Source: Rhodocyclaceae bacterium (GTDB lineage: Bacteria; Pseudomonadota; Gammaproteobacteria; Burkholderiales; Rhodocyclaceae). From it: 64,000 nucleotides of DNA. Made by a program: the position numbers and the translations under genes. Of this stretch, positions 17,880 through 27,922 are shown in pieces. Below the pieces are notes generated by a model. That model was given only the letters and a program-made list of their open reading frames with translations. It ran no database searches and was not told the origin of the DNA. The stretch covers positions 62,001-126,000 of the forward strand of contig JADJEF010000003.1 of assembly GCA_016702335.1 (NCBI GenBank), written 5' to 3'. Every line of letters starts with the position of its first letter. The first letter of the stretch is position 1.

Positions 17880-18578
17880 CTGAGCTTGCACGATGTCACC
17901 TATCCCCTGTTCCGCCAGCGCCAGCAGCGCATCCAGCTCCGCTCGCGAGAACGGCGCACCTTCCGCTGTGCCTTGAACTTCGATAATGCCGCCGCTGGCG
18001 GTCATGACCACATTCATGTCGGTATCGCAGGCCGAGTCTTCGCTGTAATCAAGATCAAGCACCGGCATGCCCGCAACAATACCAACCGACACGGCCGCCA
18101 CCAGTTCGCGCATCGGATGCGCGGTGAGCACGCCTTTGCTGACCAAGCCGCTCAGCGCATCGTGCAGCGCGACGGCGGCGCCCGTAATCGAGGCACAGCG
18201 CGTGCCGCCATCCGCCTGCAGCACATCGCAGTCGAGAGTAACGGTGCGCTCGCCGAGAGCCGCAAGATCAACCACCGCGCGTAAGGATCGCCCGATGAGG
18301 CGCTGGATCTCCTGTGTGCGTCCCGACTGTTTGCCGCGTGCCGCTTCGCGATCAGTGCGGGTGTTGGTCGAGCGCGGCAGCATGCCGTATTCAGCGGTCA
18401 CCCAGCCTTGTCCCTTGCCTTTGAGAAAGCCAGGCACGCGCTCTTCGACGCTGGCCGTGCATAAAACTTTGGTCTGATCGAACTCAACCAGGACACTGCC
18501 TTCGGCGTGGCAGGTGTAGTGACGTGTCAGGGTCAGCGGGCGCAGTTGCTGCGCCAGTCGGTTTTGGCTACGGGGCAT
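17862..18578 (-). CDS. rph: RNase PH
   Basis: A 238-residue phosphate-dependent exoribonuclease that trims tRNA 3' ends. The fold is complete, with [15 protein letters not shown], the [13 protein letters not shown] loop, [14 protein letters not shown] and [16 protein letters not shown], the last carrying phosphate-binding and catalytic residues. It follows the PP2C gene by 8 bases. The C-terminal KSALA coincides with a dispersed repeat, so the natural end of the gene may have been replaced by it. It is followed by jetA rather than by the expected rdgB. Confidence 0.95.
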   Translation of the reverse strand: MPRSQNRLAQQLRPLTLTRHYTCHAEGSVLVEFDQTKVLCTASVEERVPGFLKGKGQGWVTAEYGMLPRSTNTRTDREAARGKQSGRTQEIQRLIGRSLRAVVDLAALGERTVTLDCDVLQADGGTRCASITGAAVALHDALSGLVSKGVLTAHPMRELVAAVSVGIVAGMPVLDLDYSEDSACDTDMNVVMTASGGIIEVQGTAEGAPFSRAELDALLALAEQGIGDIVQAQKSALA

Positions 18579-18586
18579 CGAGTTTC

Positions 18587-19504
18587 CTACTTGGGTGAGG
18601 CGGGTTTGAAAGAGTGTGTGCTGGCGAGCTGGTTCTTGACGGTGGCAATAGCACCAGCGATTTCCTGCTCCGTCAGCGGGCGGGGCAGGGTGCGTGTGAA
18701 GTCTTCGATCAAGGTATCCTGACCCGTGAGCGCGCCGGTTTTTTCGTCAATCTGCGGACGGCCACTCTCGCTTTCCCAACGCAGGGCGATCAGGCTTAGG
18801 TTGTCGCAGCTGGGGCCGGCGAGGACCTCGGCGCGATCAAGCAGCGTGGGTATGGCGCGTTCCAAAGGATAGACCAGCCCCGCACTGAGTTGCTCGCCAA
18901 GTGGCCCCCAAACCCCGTCGGAGCACAGGGCGATCGTGTCTGCCGCTTCCAGGCGAATAGCCTGTGCCACATCGATTCGCGGCGGAACATCGCCCCCCAG
19001 GCAGGTGATGACCAGATTGCGCTGAGGGTGGTGCTGCGCTTGCTCTTCGGTCAGTTCGCCCGAATCGATCAGCATCTGTACCCGGCTGTGATCGTAGGTG
19101 CGGGTATGTGTTTGACCATTGCGTATCAAATAGACACGCGAGTCGCCGGTGTGTGCGATGGTGGCCAGACTATCCTGGATCACGCAGGCAACGCAGGTGG
19201 TGCGCGGCGCATCGTCGAGCGGAATGGCGCGCAGCGAGGCGTAGTTGTTGATGGCCCAGTGCGCATCGAGCAGGCTGTCGCTGAGAAAGCGATGCGGATC
19301 ATCGAGGCGTGGTCGTGCCGCGTGCTTGAACACGCGCAGGCAGTGATCAACCACGATCTGGGCGGCGATCTCGCCGTGACGATGGCCTCCCATGCCATCA
19401 CACAGGACCAGGAGCAGGGCTTCGTCGGTGTGCGCCCAGGCCAGACGGTCCTGGTTCATCTGGCGCTTGCCCAGGCGACTGTCGTGGCTGACGGTGAATC
19501 TCAC
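18587..19504 (-). CDS. PP2C-family Ser/Thr protein phosphatase
   Basis: A 305-residue metal-dependent phosphatase with RQMNQDR (D19), the metal-binding CDGMGGH (from D36), an AHTGDSR block and a C-terminal ALCSDGVWG plus DNLSLI. It would remove phosphate from Ser/Thr residues, presumably those modified by the neighbouring kinase. The catalytic domain spans residues 1-245; the 60-residue tail is not recognised. Its start overlaps the kinase stop by 4 bases, so the two enzymes are made together. It is a soluble, cytoplasmic form without a membrane helix. Confidence 0.88.
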   Translation of the reverse strand: MRFTVSHDSRLGKRQMNQDRLAWAHTDEALLLVLCDGMGGHRHGEIAAQIVVDHCLRVFKHAARPRLDDPHRFLSDSLLDAHWAINNYASLRAIPLDDAPRTTCVACVIQDSLATIAHTGDSRVYLIRNGQTHTRTYDHSRVQMLIDSGELTEEQAQHHPQRNLVITCLGGDVPPRIDVAQAIRLEAADTIALCSDGVWGPLGEQLSAGLVYPLERAIPTLLDRAEVLAGPSCDNLSLIALRWESESGRPQIDEKTGALTGQDTLIEDFTRTLPRPLTEQEIAGAIATVKNQLASTHSFKPASPK

Positions 19505-20427
19505 GAAAACATCCTCCGCAGTTTGCCCATCAGCCCGTGCGATGCTCCCGGCACTGATTTTCCTTCGGTAAGCGCCTCAAGCAAGATGCCCGCGTTGTCG
19601 GGCCGCAAGCTCGGATCAAGTTGCAGGCAGTAGTCAATGATGCTCAGGAAATTGCTACTGTAACTGCCGCGCCAGCGGCGAGTAGCCAGTTCCAGCGTAT
19701 CGGACTCACTGCGTTCGTCGGAAGGTGGTGGCGGCGAACCGCTCAGGGAGGCATACATGCAGGCTCCGAGCGCATAAAAGTCAGTGAATGGGCCTAAGCC
19801 TTTGCGGCCGCGATATTGTTCCGGAGCCGCATAGCCAGGCGTGTACATGCCCTTGAGGTAGGGGCCTTCCCCCTGCAAGGCCTGGCGCGCTGCGCCGAAA
19901 TCCAGGAGCACGGGCGTGCCGTCGGCGCGCAGGTAGATATTGGCGGGCTTGATATCGAGGTGCAGCAAGCCGTTGCTATGCACCTCGTCAAGCGCGTCGA
20001 GTACGCGACCGAACAGATCGCGCAGGAAGGGCTCTTCCAGATGCCCCTTGCGCCGGTGAATATGCTCAAGCAGCGTGCGCCCACGCTCGTAGCGCATCAC
20101 CAGATAAACCGTGCCATTGGCGCGCAGAAAGTCGGTTACTTTGACCAGGTAGGGGTGATCGAGTTTGGCGACGGCACGCCCTTCCTCAAAAAAACAGCGC
20201 AGACCGTGGTTGAAGGCGGCCTGATTCTCGGGGCTGATCTCGGGGTTGATGCAATCTGCCGAGCGCAGCGCCAGGCTGTTGGGCAGATATTCCTTGATCG
20301 CGACCGGGTTTTCAGCGGCATCATGCGCCAGATAGACAATCGAGAACCCGCCATGCGCTAGCTGGCGCTCGATGCGGTAGGTCTCCAGCATGAAGCCGGG
20401 CGGAAGCGGGTGGTTTGTCTGGGACAT
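19501..20427 (-). CDS. Ser/Thr protein kinase (Hanks type)
   Basis: A 308-residue soluble kinase. The Gly loop is LAHGGFSIVYLA, the ATP lysine is K45 (VAIKEYL), the catalytic loop is HLDIKPANI with D158 and N163, and the Mg loop is DFG with D177. The usual HRD arginine is Leu. The APE-like AAPEQY block is present. There are no PASTA or transmembrane segments, so the signal is unclear. It is the first gene of the minus-strand array and is divergent from the acyl-CoA synthetase gene. The next gene encodes the matching phosphatase. Confidence 0.88.
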   Translation of the reverse strand: MSQTNHPLPPGFMLETYRIERQLAHGGFSIVYLAHDAAENPVAIKEYLPNSLALRSADCINPEISPENQAAFNHGLRCFFEEGRAVAKLDHPYLVKVTDFLRANGTVYLVMRYERGRTLLEHIHRRKGHLEEPFLRDLFGRVLDALDEVHSNGLLHLDIKPANIYLRADGTPVLLDFGAARQALQGEGPYLKGMYTPGYAAPEQYRGRKGLGPFTDFYALGACMYASLSGSPPPPSDERSESDTLELATRRWRGSYSSNFLSIIDYCLQLDPSLRPDNAGILLEALTEGKSVPGASHGLMGKLRRMFS

Positions 20428-20530
20428 AACTCGTCTTATACTGGACCGAGATTTTCAACGCCGCAGGGCTCACTGTCCAGTGATTCATGCTGAACTATTC
20501 CAATAAATCTAACTTTGAGGAGTTGTATTC

Positions 20531-22165
20531 ATGTCTGATGCCGTCAAGTCGCCCCTGGAGATGTTCTACAAGTGGGAGAAAGAGACCCCGGAAAAGGTTT
20601 TCTTGCGCCAGCCCAAGGCACTGAAGTGGGCTGAATTCACTTGGGCTCAGGTGGGCGATCAAGCCCGTCGCGTGGCGTCTTATATCCGCGCGCAGGGCTA
20701 CCCTGCCGGCAGCAGTATTGGCATCTGGTCAGGCAACAGCATGGATTGGGTGGTCGTGGATCTGGCCATCATGATGAGCGGGCACATCAGCATTCCGGTC
20801 TATCCCGGCCAGGACATCGAGTCCGCACAGTACATTCTTGAGCACAGCGCCACCCGCATGATTTTTCTCGGCAGCTTCGATCAGGCGGCAAAGGCGGACA
20901 GCGTCATACCGGCTGGCATGACCAAAATCAGCATGATCGGCTGCACCACGCCCTGCGACATCTCGCTTGCCGACGTCATCGCCCAGAACGAACCGATCAA
21001 GGACTCGCCGGTGCCGGATCTGGACAGCGTGTTCACGATGGTCTACACATCAGGCACGACGGGTAACCCGAAAGGCGTGATGCACGTGCATGGCACCGCC
21101 GGTTACACCATCCCGGCAACGCTCAAGAAACTGGTGGCAAAGGATCCGATGCCTCGCTACTTCTCATTCCTGCCCTTGTCGCACATCGCCGAGCGCGTGG
21201 TCGTTGAAATTTCCTGCCTCTATTCCAACGGGACCATTTCTTTCTCAGAGGGTCTGGCGACCTTCGCTGAAGAACTGCGCTCGGTGCAGCCGACACTGTT
21301 CTTTGCCGTGCCGCGGTTGTGGCTGAAATTCAAGGAAGGCGTCGACGCCAAGGTGCCGCCAGCAATGCAGGCCCATCTGAATGAGGAGCAGAAGGCGGGC
21401 ATACGCGCCATGCTGGGCTTGTCCAAGGCGACCACCATCCTCACCGGGTCGGCACCCTGCCCGAAAGACGTACAGCAATGGTTCATCGATATGGGCATGT
21501 GGCTGCGCGATGGTTACGGCATGACTGAAAACTTCATTGACGGTTGCGGCTGGAATTCAGACGAGCCGCCGCTGCCGGGTTGTGTCGGCACGCCCTGGGG
21601 CACGGCCGAAGTCAAGATCTCCGATGCCGGTGAGATTCTGTTCCGCAGCAAAGGGGTCATGAAGGGTTACTACAAGGAGCCCGAGAAAACCGCTGAGGTC
21701 ATTGATGGCGAAGGCTGGTACCACTCGGGTGACAGCGGGCGCATCGACGAGAACGGCAATCTCTGGATCACTGGCCGCATCAGCGAGGTGTTCAAGACCA
21801 CGAAGGGCAAGTTCATCAAGCCGATCGGGCTGGAGGGGCTGTTCGGACGTACCGAGTTGCTGGCACAGTTCTGTGTCTGCGGCCACGGTTTGGATCAGCC
21901 TATTTTGCTCACGACGCTCTCAGAGATCGGCAAGAAAGCGGATCGCGCAGAACTGACTGCGAAGCTGGAAGGCGTGCTCAAAGAAATCAACGCCGATTTG
22001 CCCCCCTATGAGCGCATTAATCAGATGTTCATTGCCAAAGAGGAATGGCAGATCGGCAACGGCCTGTTGACGCCCACGATGAAGCTGAAGCGCAAGACCA
22101 TCGAAGGTCAGTACCGTCCGTGGGTCGAGCAGAATATCGGCAAGGCGGCGGTGGTTTTCGAGTAG
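20531..22165 (+). CDS. AMP-dependent long-chain acyl-CoA synthetase-like enzyme
   Basis: A 544-residue ANL-superfamily ligase that activates a carboxylic acid to the acyl-adenylate and then the CoA thioester. The P-loop is YTSGTTGNPKG (residues 172-182), then GYGMTE, the YHSGDSGRID hinge region, and the C-terminal lysine region TPTMKLKRK. Best fit is the long-chain fatty-acid ligase group, but it is shorter than E. coli FadD-like eukaryotic forms. A Shine-Dalgarno TTGAGGAG precedes the ATG. It stands before yicC with a 6-base gap; a functional link is not evident. The substrate chain length cannot be read from sequence. Confidence 0.85.
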   Translation: MSDAVKSPLEMFYKWEKETPEKVFLRQPKALKWAEFTWAQVGDQARRVASYIRAQGYPAGSSIGIWSGNSMDWVVVDLAIMMSGHISIPVYPGQDIESAQYILEHSATRMIFLGSFDQAAKADSVIPAGMTKISMIGCTTPCDISLADVIAQNEPIKDSPVPDLDSVFTMVYTSGTTGNPKGVMHVHGTAGYTIPATLKKLVAKDPMPRYFSFLPLSHIAERVVVEISCLYSNGTISFSEGLATFAEELRSVQPTLFFAVPRLWLKFKEGVDAKVPPAMQAHLNEEQKAGIRAMLGLSKATTILTGSAPCPKDVQQWFIDMGMWLRDGYGMTENFIDGCGWNSDEPPLPGCVGTPWGTAEVKISDAGEILFRSKGVMKGYYKEPEKTAEVIDGEGWYHSGDSGRIDENGNLWITGRISEVFKTTKGKFIKPIGLEGLFGRTELLAQFCVCGHGLDQPILLTTLSEIGKKADRAELTAKLEGVLKEINADLPPYERINQMFIAKEEWQIGNGLLTPTMKLKRKTIEGQYRPWVEQNIGKAAVVFE

Positions 22166-22171
22166 TCCCGG

Positions 22172-23047
22172 GTGGTGGCAAGTATTCACAGCATGACTGG
22201 TTTTGCGGCGATAAGCTGCGATGCCGGTCATGGCTCGGTCAGCCTTGAGATCAAGAGCGTCAATTCGCGCTTCCTGGATATTGGTTTTCGTCTTGGCGAG
22301 GAGTTGCGTGGTTTCGAGATGCCGATGCGGGAACGCATTGGTGAGCGTATCGGGCGCGGCAAGGTTGAGGTGCGTGGCTACCTGCAAGCGCAAGCAGGCG
22401 CTAACCGATTGCGCCAGCCCAATGCGCTCGTGCTCGACGAACTGGCGAGCATCGAGTCAGCCGTGCGAGCACGCCTGCCCCAGGCTGGCCTGTTGAGCGT
22501 GGCGGAGATATTGCGTTGGCCCGGCGTGCTCGATGATGCCCAGGTGGATGCCGATGTTTTTCAGGCGCTGATATTGGCCAATGTGACGCGATTGCTCGAC
22601 GAGTTTGTTGCTAGTCGGGCTCGCGAGGGCGACAAACTGGCGAATGTGTTGCGCGACAAGGTGGCGCAGATGCGCACCTTGGTCGCCGAAGTGGCGCCCA
22701 AGGTTCCCACTGCGATTGCCGCCTATCAGGAACGGCTGTCGACCAAACTGCGTGAGGCCGTTGCGGCGCTGGATGAAGATCGAATTCGCCAGGAGGTCGG
22801 TGTGTTTGCGGCCAAGGTGGATGTGGCTGAAGAGTTGGCCCGACTGATCACCCATCTCGACGAAGTGACCCGCGTGCTCGATAAGGCTGGCGCGGTGGGA
22901 AAGCGCCTCGACTTCCTGATGCAGGAGCTCAATCGCGAAGCGAACACGCTGGCATCAAAGTCGGTTTCGGGTGAAGTGACGGCGGTGGCGCTGGAACTGA
23001 AGCTGCTCATCGAGCAAATGCGTGAGCAAGTCCAAAATCTGGAATAA
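22172..23047 (+). CDS. yicC: YicC family endoribonuclease-like protein
   Basis: A 291-residue protein with the YicC N-terminal SMTGFA and EIKSVNSRFLDI blocks and the C-terminal DUF1732 part ending with GKRLDFLMQELNREANTL. YicC has RNase activity in E. coli and is implicated in stationary-phase survival. The start is a GTG at 22172, three codons more than the shortest choice (a second GTG follows at once). It is often encoded next to gmk; here a Cys-rich gene and an inverted desaturase gene separate them. Confidence 0.9.
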   Translation: MVASIHSMTGFAAISCDAGHGSVSLEIKSVNSRFLDIGFRLGEELRGFEMPMRERIGERIGRGKVEVRGYLQAQAGANRLRQPNALVLDELASIESAVRARLPQAGLLSVAEILRWPGVLDDAQVDADVFQALILANVTRLLDEFVASRAREGDKLANVLRDKVAQMRTLVAEVAPKVPTAIAAYQERLSTKLREAVAALDEDRIRQEVGVFAAKVDVAEELARLITHLDEVTRVLDKAGAVGKRLDFLMQELNREANTLASKSVSGEVTAVALELKLLIEQMREQVQNLE

Positions 23048-23372
23048 GTCGCGCCCACGTACTGAAACGCTGGTTGTTCTTCACGCCGCAGCGCCGGTCA
23101 AGCCGGATTTGGGTCAGCCGTGCAATGGCTGCGGGGCGTGTTGTGCGGCAGAACCTTGCCCGGTTAGTCACGCTCTGCTCAGGCATCGCGAGGGCCCGTG
23201 TCCGGCGCTGCTTTGGAGTGCAACGGATGAGCGTTATTTCTGCGGCATGGCCCGCGCCCCTGAAATTTACCTGAACTGGTTGCCTGCAGTGTGTGCAGAA
23301 CTCATGGCCCAGGCTTGCCGCCGCTGGATTGCGGCGGGAAGCGGCTGCGATTTCGACGCGGAGATTTCCTGA
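23022..23372 (+). CDS. YkgJ-like Cys-rich metal-binding protein
   Basis: A 116-residue protein whose CNGCGACCAAEPCPV cluster and the later ALLRHREGPCP and FCGMA match the YkgJ family, which binds zinc or iron through a CxxCxxCC-type motif. The function is unknown. It begins at a GTG inside yicC (26-base overlap) and its stop is immediately followed by dispersed repeat copy 5. The start is not certain, because the first 20 residues overlap yicC and are not conserved in the family. Confidence 0.7.
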   Translation: MSKSKIWNKSRPRTETLVVLHAAAPVKPDLGQPCNGCGACCAAEPCPVSHALLRHREGPCPALLWSATDERYFCGMARAPEIYLNWLPAVCAELMAQACRRWIAAGSGCDFDAEIS

Positions 23373-23394
23373 AGTCGGCGCTGGCGAGACGGCG
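23372..23394 (+). repeat. Dispersed 23-bp repeat, copy 5 (after the YkgJ-like gene)
   Basis: Variable bases CGAG. It begins with the last base of the TGA stop of the YkgJ-like gene and occupies part of the short convergent gap to the desaturase gene. It is untranslated. Confidence 0.85.
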
Positions 23395-23446
23395 ATTTGG
23401 GCCGCGCTACGGTGTGCGCTAGCTGCGCAGCGAGCGACAGGGGGGC

Positions 23447-24679
23447 TTAATCGGCTCGCTTGGGTGGCAGTTGGCGATTCAGCCAGGCGGCGCTGGCCAA
23501 AGCAAACGCCAGCATGAATAGACGCAAGGCATCGGGGGCGACAAAGCCGAACCAGGTGGGCAGTGCGGCGAAGGCTACGCCAAGGCTGGTGATGCGCAAT
23601 TGCTCCAGCATGAGGTCAAGCGCGCGCTCCGTCGGCCGATGCTCCAATAGCCTGCCCAGCACCAGGCAGGTAGCAAAGATACCGAGCGCGTATGTCACTG
23701 CCGGGGCGGTGGCCAGTCCATTGAAAATGGCAAGGAAGTGGCTGACGAAAGGTACCATCAGGGCGTATTGCAGCGCGGCATAGATTCGCAGCACGCCGGG
23801 TGTGTGCGGATCAAAGCGGTGAAACTTGGCCGGATCGAAATGCGGCAAGGGCTGGCCCCAGCCACCAGGTGGGGCAAAAATCACCGCAATTTTGGCGGCC
23901 ACACCGGGTGTGCCCTTGATCTTTTGTCCGATCTCGACGTAGTAATGCAGGTTTCCCCACAGTGGATTGAGGCTTTTCAGCGGGCTGCGGATACCGAATT
24001 TAATCGGCTCGGCGTCTGCCCCCACGCGTTCGCTTTCAAAGGTGCCAAACAGACGATCCCAAAGAATCAGGATGCCTCCGTAATTTTTGTCGATGCAGTA
24101 GTCATTTTGGCCGTGGTGCACCCGGTGATTGGAGGGCGAACTGAATACCCGGTCAAACCAGCCCAAGGTACCGATCAATTCGGTGTGAACCCAATATTGG
24201 TAGAGCAAGTTGGTCAGGCCGACGGCGATGAATACGCCCGGATGGACGCCGACCAGTGCCATGGGTACAAAAAACAGCCAACCGAAGAGGCTTCCGGTCG
24301 AGGTCTGGCGCAGTGCGGTGGACAGGTTGTAGTACTCGGAAGAGTGATGCACGACGTGGGCCGCCCAGAGAATATTGACTTCGTGCCCCATGCGGTGGGC
24401 CCAGTAATAGCAGAAGTCGTAGGCGATCAGGGCCGCGATCCAGAGCGCGGCGCTCGCTTTCGGCAGTTCAAGGAAACGCCAGTTTTCATAAATCAGCACG
24501 TAAATGCCAAGCGTCAACAGCTTGGCGAAAACTCCGCTGATCTGGCTGATCACTCCATGATGCAGACTGGTAATGGCGTCAGGGATGTCATAGACTTTGA
24601 CTGCGCGCCGGTGCGCCACCCACGCCTCAAGCAGGATGGTGAGCATGAAGACCGGTATGGCATAGACGATGGGATTCAT
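23447..24679 (-). CDS. Sterol desaturase / fatty acid hydroxylase family membrane protein
   Basis: A 410-residue integral membrane di-iron oxygenase. The His clusters are [17 protein letters not shown] and HRVHHGQND, followed by [16 protein letters not shown], the typical C-terminal pattern. The N-terminal part spans the membrane and the C-terminal 130 residues add more hydrophobic helices beyond the usual 270-residue core. It would hydroxylate or desaturate a lipid; the substrate is unknown. ATG 24679 (MNPIVYAIP) is chosen over an upstream opening. It runs against the yicC and gmk genes, so it may be an insertion in the yicC-gmk neighbourhood. Confidence 0.8.
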   Translation of the reverse strand: MNPIVYAIPVFMLTILLEAWVAHRRAVKVYDIPDAITSLHHGVISQISGVFAKLLTLGIYVLIYENWRFLELPKASAALWIAALIAYDFCYYWAHRMGHEVNILWAAHVVHHSSEYYNLSTALRQTSTGSLFGWLFFVPMALVGVHPGVFIAVGLTNLLYQYWVHTELIGTLGWFDRVFSSPSNHRVHHGQNDYCIDKNYGGILILWDRLFGTFESERVGADAEPIKFGIRSPLKSLNPLWGNLHYYVEIGQKIKGTPGVAAKIAVIFAPPGGWGQPLPHFDPAKFHRFDPHTPGVLRIYAALQYALMVPFVSHFLAIFNGLATAPAVTYALGIFATCLVLGRLLEHRPTERALDLMLEQLRITSLGVAFAALPTWFGFVAPDALRLFMLAFALASAAWLNRQLPPKRAD

Positions 24680-24726
24680 GCAACTCAGTCTACATAGACC
24701 GGGGCGCAACAGGCAAGGGCTTAACT

Positions 24727-25368
24727 ATGACGCAGTCAGACCAAGGGAATCGCAGCGGTTCCTTGTTTATCGTATCGGCCCCGTCGGGGGCCGGCAAAAC
24801 TACGCTTGTCGGCAAGCTGATGGCGGCCGATGCAGCGGTGACGCACTCGGTGTCATTTACCACCCGGGCGGCGCGACCGGGTGAGGTCGAGGGCGTCAAT
24901 TACCACTTTGTTGATGTGCAGCGGTTTTTGGCGATGCGCGCGGACGGCGATTTTCTCGAGTGGGCCGAGGTGCATGGCAACTTCTACGGCACCTCGCGCG
25001 GTTGGTTGCAGGCGCAGATAGAGCTAGGCCGTGACGTGCTCCTGGAGATCGACTGGCAGGGAGCCGAGCAGGTGCGGAAGATTTTTCCCGACAGCGTGAG
25101 TATTTTCATACTCCCGCCCTCGCTAGAGGAACTGGAGCGCCGCTTGCGCGGACGCGGTTCTGATAGTGCCGAGGTCATCGCGCGCCGCACAGCAGCAGCG
25201 ATTGGCGAAATGCGTCACGTACATGAATTCGACTTCGTTATAATCAACAAAGACTTGGATATGGCATTGGCCGACCTTCTGGCGGCCGTGCGGGCTTCTC
25301 GTCTGAGATTTGCCCTCCAGCGTGAGCGTCATCCCGACGTATTCCGTTTCCTCGAACAACTGAAATAA
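24727..25368 (+). CDS. gmk: Guanylate kinase
   Basis: A 213-residue enzyme that converts GMP and ATP to GDP and ADP. The P-loop [10 protein letters not shown] (residues 17-26), the GMP-binding [21 protein letters not shown] and the [11 protein letters not shown] block are intact. It is 9 bases ahead of rpoZ and close to spoT, an arrangement long conserved in proteobacteria that joins GTP supply, RNA polymerase and (p)ppGpp metabolism. Confidence 0.96.
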   Translation: MTQSDQGNRSGSLFIVSAPSGAGKTTLVGKLMAADAAVTHSVSFTTRAARPGEVEGVNYHFVDVQRFLAMRADGDFLEWAEVHGNFYGTSRGWLQAQIELGRDVLLEIDWQGAEQVRKIFPDSVSIFILPPSLEELERRLRGRGSDSAEVIARRTAAAIGEMRHVHEFDFVIINKDLDMALADLLAAVRASRLRFALQRERHPDVFRFLEQLK

Positions 25369-25377
25369 GGTCAAGCC

Positions 25378-25590
25378 ATGGCACGTGTTACCGTTGATGA
25401 TTGCATCCAGTATTTCCCCAACCGTTTTGATCTGACGCTTGCCGCTACCTATCGCGCCCGCCAGCTGACCTTAGGTGCCACGCCGCAGGTGGAGGTGGAT
25501 CGCGACAAGCCCTGCGTCATTGCGCTGCGTGAAATGGCGGCCGGCAAAGTCGGCCCGGAAATTCTTCTGCGCAATCCGCAGCAGTTGTAG
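25378..25590 (+). CDS. rpoZ: RNA polymerase omega subunit
   Basis: A 70-residue omega subunit with the conserved [23 protein letters not shown] and [14 protein letters not shown]. It helps to fold the beta-prime subunit and forms part of one (p)ppGpp binding site. It lies 9 bases after gmk and 21 bases ahead of spoT. Confidence 0.96.
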   Translation: MARVTVDDCIQYFPNRFDLTLAATYRARQLTLGATPQVEVDRDKPCVIALREMAAGKVGPEILLRNPQQL

Positions 25591-25611
25591 TAATTGAAGT
25601 GAAAGTAGATC

Positions 25612-27909
25612 GTGTCGGCGCTGACGCAACATCTGCACACGATCTTCGATACGGCGGCGGCGGGCGTCCTCAAGGGCGTTCGGCGCAAAAAGCCCTGGGG
25701 TAGCCCGCCCCCTGAGACAGAGCTTGATGAGGGTGATCCGCTCGCCCGATTCAAGACACAACTCACCAGTTACCTGCCGCCTAAAGAAGTCGAGGCTATC
25801 ACTCGGGCCTACGACTATTCAGCGCAGGCGCATGTCGGCCAGCTTCGTATTTCGGGTGAGCCCTATATTTCTCACCCGCTCGCGGTCGCTGACACGCTCG
25901 CGCGTTGGCGACTTGATCCGAATGCGGTGATGGCGGCGCTATTGCACGACGTAATGGAAGACACGACGTGCACCAAGGAGGATATTGCCGAGCGCTTTGG
26001 CAAGACCACCGCTGAGCTTGTTGACGGAGTATCCAAACTTGATCGCCTCGAAGGCCAGACTTACGAGGAAGCCCAGGCAGAAAACTTCCGCAAGATGCTG
26101 TTGGCCATGGCGCGCGATGTGCGCGTCATCCTGATCAAGCTCGCAGATCGTCGGCACAACATGCAGACACTCGGTGCAATGAGTAAGGAAAAGCAGCGAC
26201 GAATCGCGCGCGAGACACTCGACATCTATGCGCCGATCGCCAATCGTCTCGGGCTGAATGCGCTCTACCGGGAGTTGCAGGAACTCTCGTTTGAACATGC
26301 CTATCCGGTACGCCACCGCGTGCTCACCAAGGCGGTCAAGCAGGCGCGGGGCAATCGACGTGAAGTAGTTGGCAAGATTCTCGATGCCGTTCGCAAGGTG
26401 CTGCCCGAGTCCGGGATCGAGGCCGAGGTGATGGGGCGCGAAAAGCATGTTTACGGCATCTACCGCAAGATGCGCGAAAAGCATCTGAGTTTTTCGCAGG
26501 TGCTCGATATCTATGGCTTTCGCATTGTGGTCAAGGATCGGCCCACCTGTTACCTCGCTCTCGGCACTTTGCACAGCCTCTACCAACCGGTACCGGGCAA
26601 GTTCAAGGACTACATCGCGATCCCCAAGGCCAACGGCTACCAGTCTTTGCACACCACACTGATTGGTCCCTATGGCACGCCGGTAGAAATGCAGATTCGT
26701 ACCTCGGCGATGCATCATGTGGCTGAGTCGGGTGTGGCCTCGCACTGGCTTTACAAAGACGAGAAATCGCTCTCGGAGTTGCAGCGCACAACCCACCAGT
26801 GGCTGCAAAGTCTGGTGGAACTGCAGTCAGCTTCGGATGACAACACCGAGTTCCTTGAATTGGTGAAGTTCGATCTGTTCCCTGGCGAGGTTTATGTATT
26901 TACGCCGCGCGGAAAGATCATGTCCTTGCCACGTGGCTCGACAGCCGTTGATTTCGCCTATGCGGTGCACACCGATGTCGGTAACCGCTGTGTGGCATGC
27001 CAGATTAACTTCGAGTCGGTGCCGTTGCGCACCGAGCTTCGCAACGGCGATCGCATCGAGATTGTCACGGCCGCAACGGCGCATCCCAACCCGGCGTGGC
27101 TGGGCTATGTGCGCACCGGCAAGGCCCGGGCGCAGATCCGCCACTTTCTCAAAACCCAGCAGAACGAAGAGTCGGCGGCGCTGGGCGAGCGCATGCTGGC
27201 ACGGGCTTTGAGTGAGATCGGGCAGGCAGCGGCGACAGTCGATAAGAGTGCCTGGGATCGCTTTCTGCACGACACCGGCGCTCGCAGCAGGCGCGATATT
27301 TACTCCGACATCGGACTAGGGCTGCGGCTGGGACCGGTGGTGGCACGACGTCTGTTGGCACGGGACGACGCTTTGCAGCAGGAACTTAAAACCGAGAAGC
27401 TTTCTGAGTTGCCGGGTGAGCGGCGTAACGAGACCCGGCGCGCGGCCGGTTCGGTGGTCATTCGCGGCACCGAGGGGGTCGCCGTGCAACTGGCACATTG
27501 CTGTCGCCCGATTCCTGGCGATCCGATCGTCGGGCTGATACGCAAGGGGCAAGGGCTCGCAGTGCATACCCACGACTGCCGAACCATCGCCAAACTGCGG
27601 GGGGCGCGTGCAGAGTGGGTTGATGTCGAGTGGGAAGCGTACCCCGGTCGACAGTTCGAGGCCAATATTCACGTTGTTACGAGAAATGCGCGCGGCGTGC
27701 TGGCCAAACTGGCTGCCGCGATTTCGCAGACGGATTCCAATATCAGCAATGTCGGTATGGAGGATGATGGAGGGCATACGACATCGGTGTATTTCACGGT
27801 TCAGGTTACCGACCGGGTGCACTTGGCTAAGATAATGCGGTCGTTGCGTCGGATTCCTGAAGTGATGCGCATTCATCGGGTGACCGAACCTCGACACAAA
27901 TCTGTTTGA
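25612..27909 (+). CDS. spoT: Bifunctional (p)ppGpp synthetase/hydrolase SpoT
   Basis: A 765-residue RelA/SpoT homolog. The hydrolase HD motif is H112-D113 in LLHDVMEDT, with the SHP and GEPYISH blocks, indicating an active hydrolase. The synthetase domain follows (EVMGREKHVYGIYRKM, YGFRIVV, GYQSLHTT), then TGS (VYVFTPRGKIMSLP), a zinc-finger-like region with HCCRPIPGD, and a C-terminal ACT domain. It has about 45 extra N-terminal residues relative to E. coli SpoT. Start is GTG at 25612. It controls (p)ppGpp in the stringent response. Confidence 0.95.
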   Translation: MSALTQHLHTIFDTAAAGVLKGVRRKKPWGSPPPETELDEGDPLARFKTQLTSYLPPKEVEAITRAYDYSAQAHVGQLRISGEPYISHPLAVADTLARWRLDPNAVMAALLHDVMEDTTCTKEDIAERFGKTTAELVDGVSKLDRLEGQTYEEAQAENFRKMLLAMARDVRVILIKLADRRHNMQTLGAMSKEKQRRIARETLDIYAPIANRLGLNALYRELQELSFEHAYPVRHRVLTKAVKQARGNRREVVGKILDAVRKVLPESGIEAEVMGREKHVYGIYRKMREKHLSFSQVLDIYGFRIVVKDRPTCYLALGTLHSLYQPVPGKFKDYIAIPKANGYQSLHTTLIGPYGTPVEMQIRTSAMHHVAESGVASHWLYKDEKSLSELQRTTHQWLQSLVELQSASDDNTEFLELVKFDLFPGEVYVFTPRGKIMSLPRGSTAVDFAYAVHTDVGNRCVACQINFESVPLRTELRNGDRIEIVTAATAHPNPAWLGYVRTGKARAQIRHFLKTQQNEESAALGERMLARALSEIGQAAATVDKSAWDRFLHDTGARSRRDIYSDIGLGLRLGPVVARRLLARDDALQQELKTEKLSELPGERRNETRRAAGSVVIRGTEGVAVQLAHCCRPIPGDPIVGLIRKGQGLAVHTHDCRTIAKLRGARAEWVDVEWEAYPGRQFEANIHVVTRNARGVLAKLAAAISQTDSNISNVGMEDDGGHTTSVYFTVQVTDRVHLAKIMRSLRRIPEVMRIHRVTEPRHKSV

Positions 27910-27922
27910 TCTGAAAGGACGC

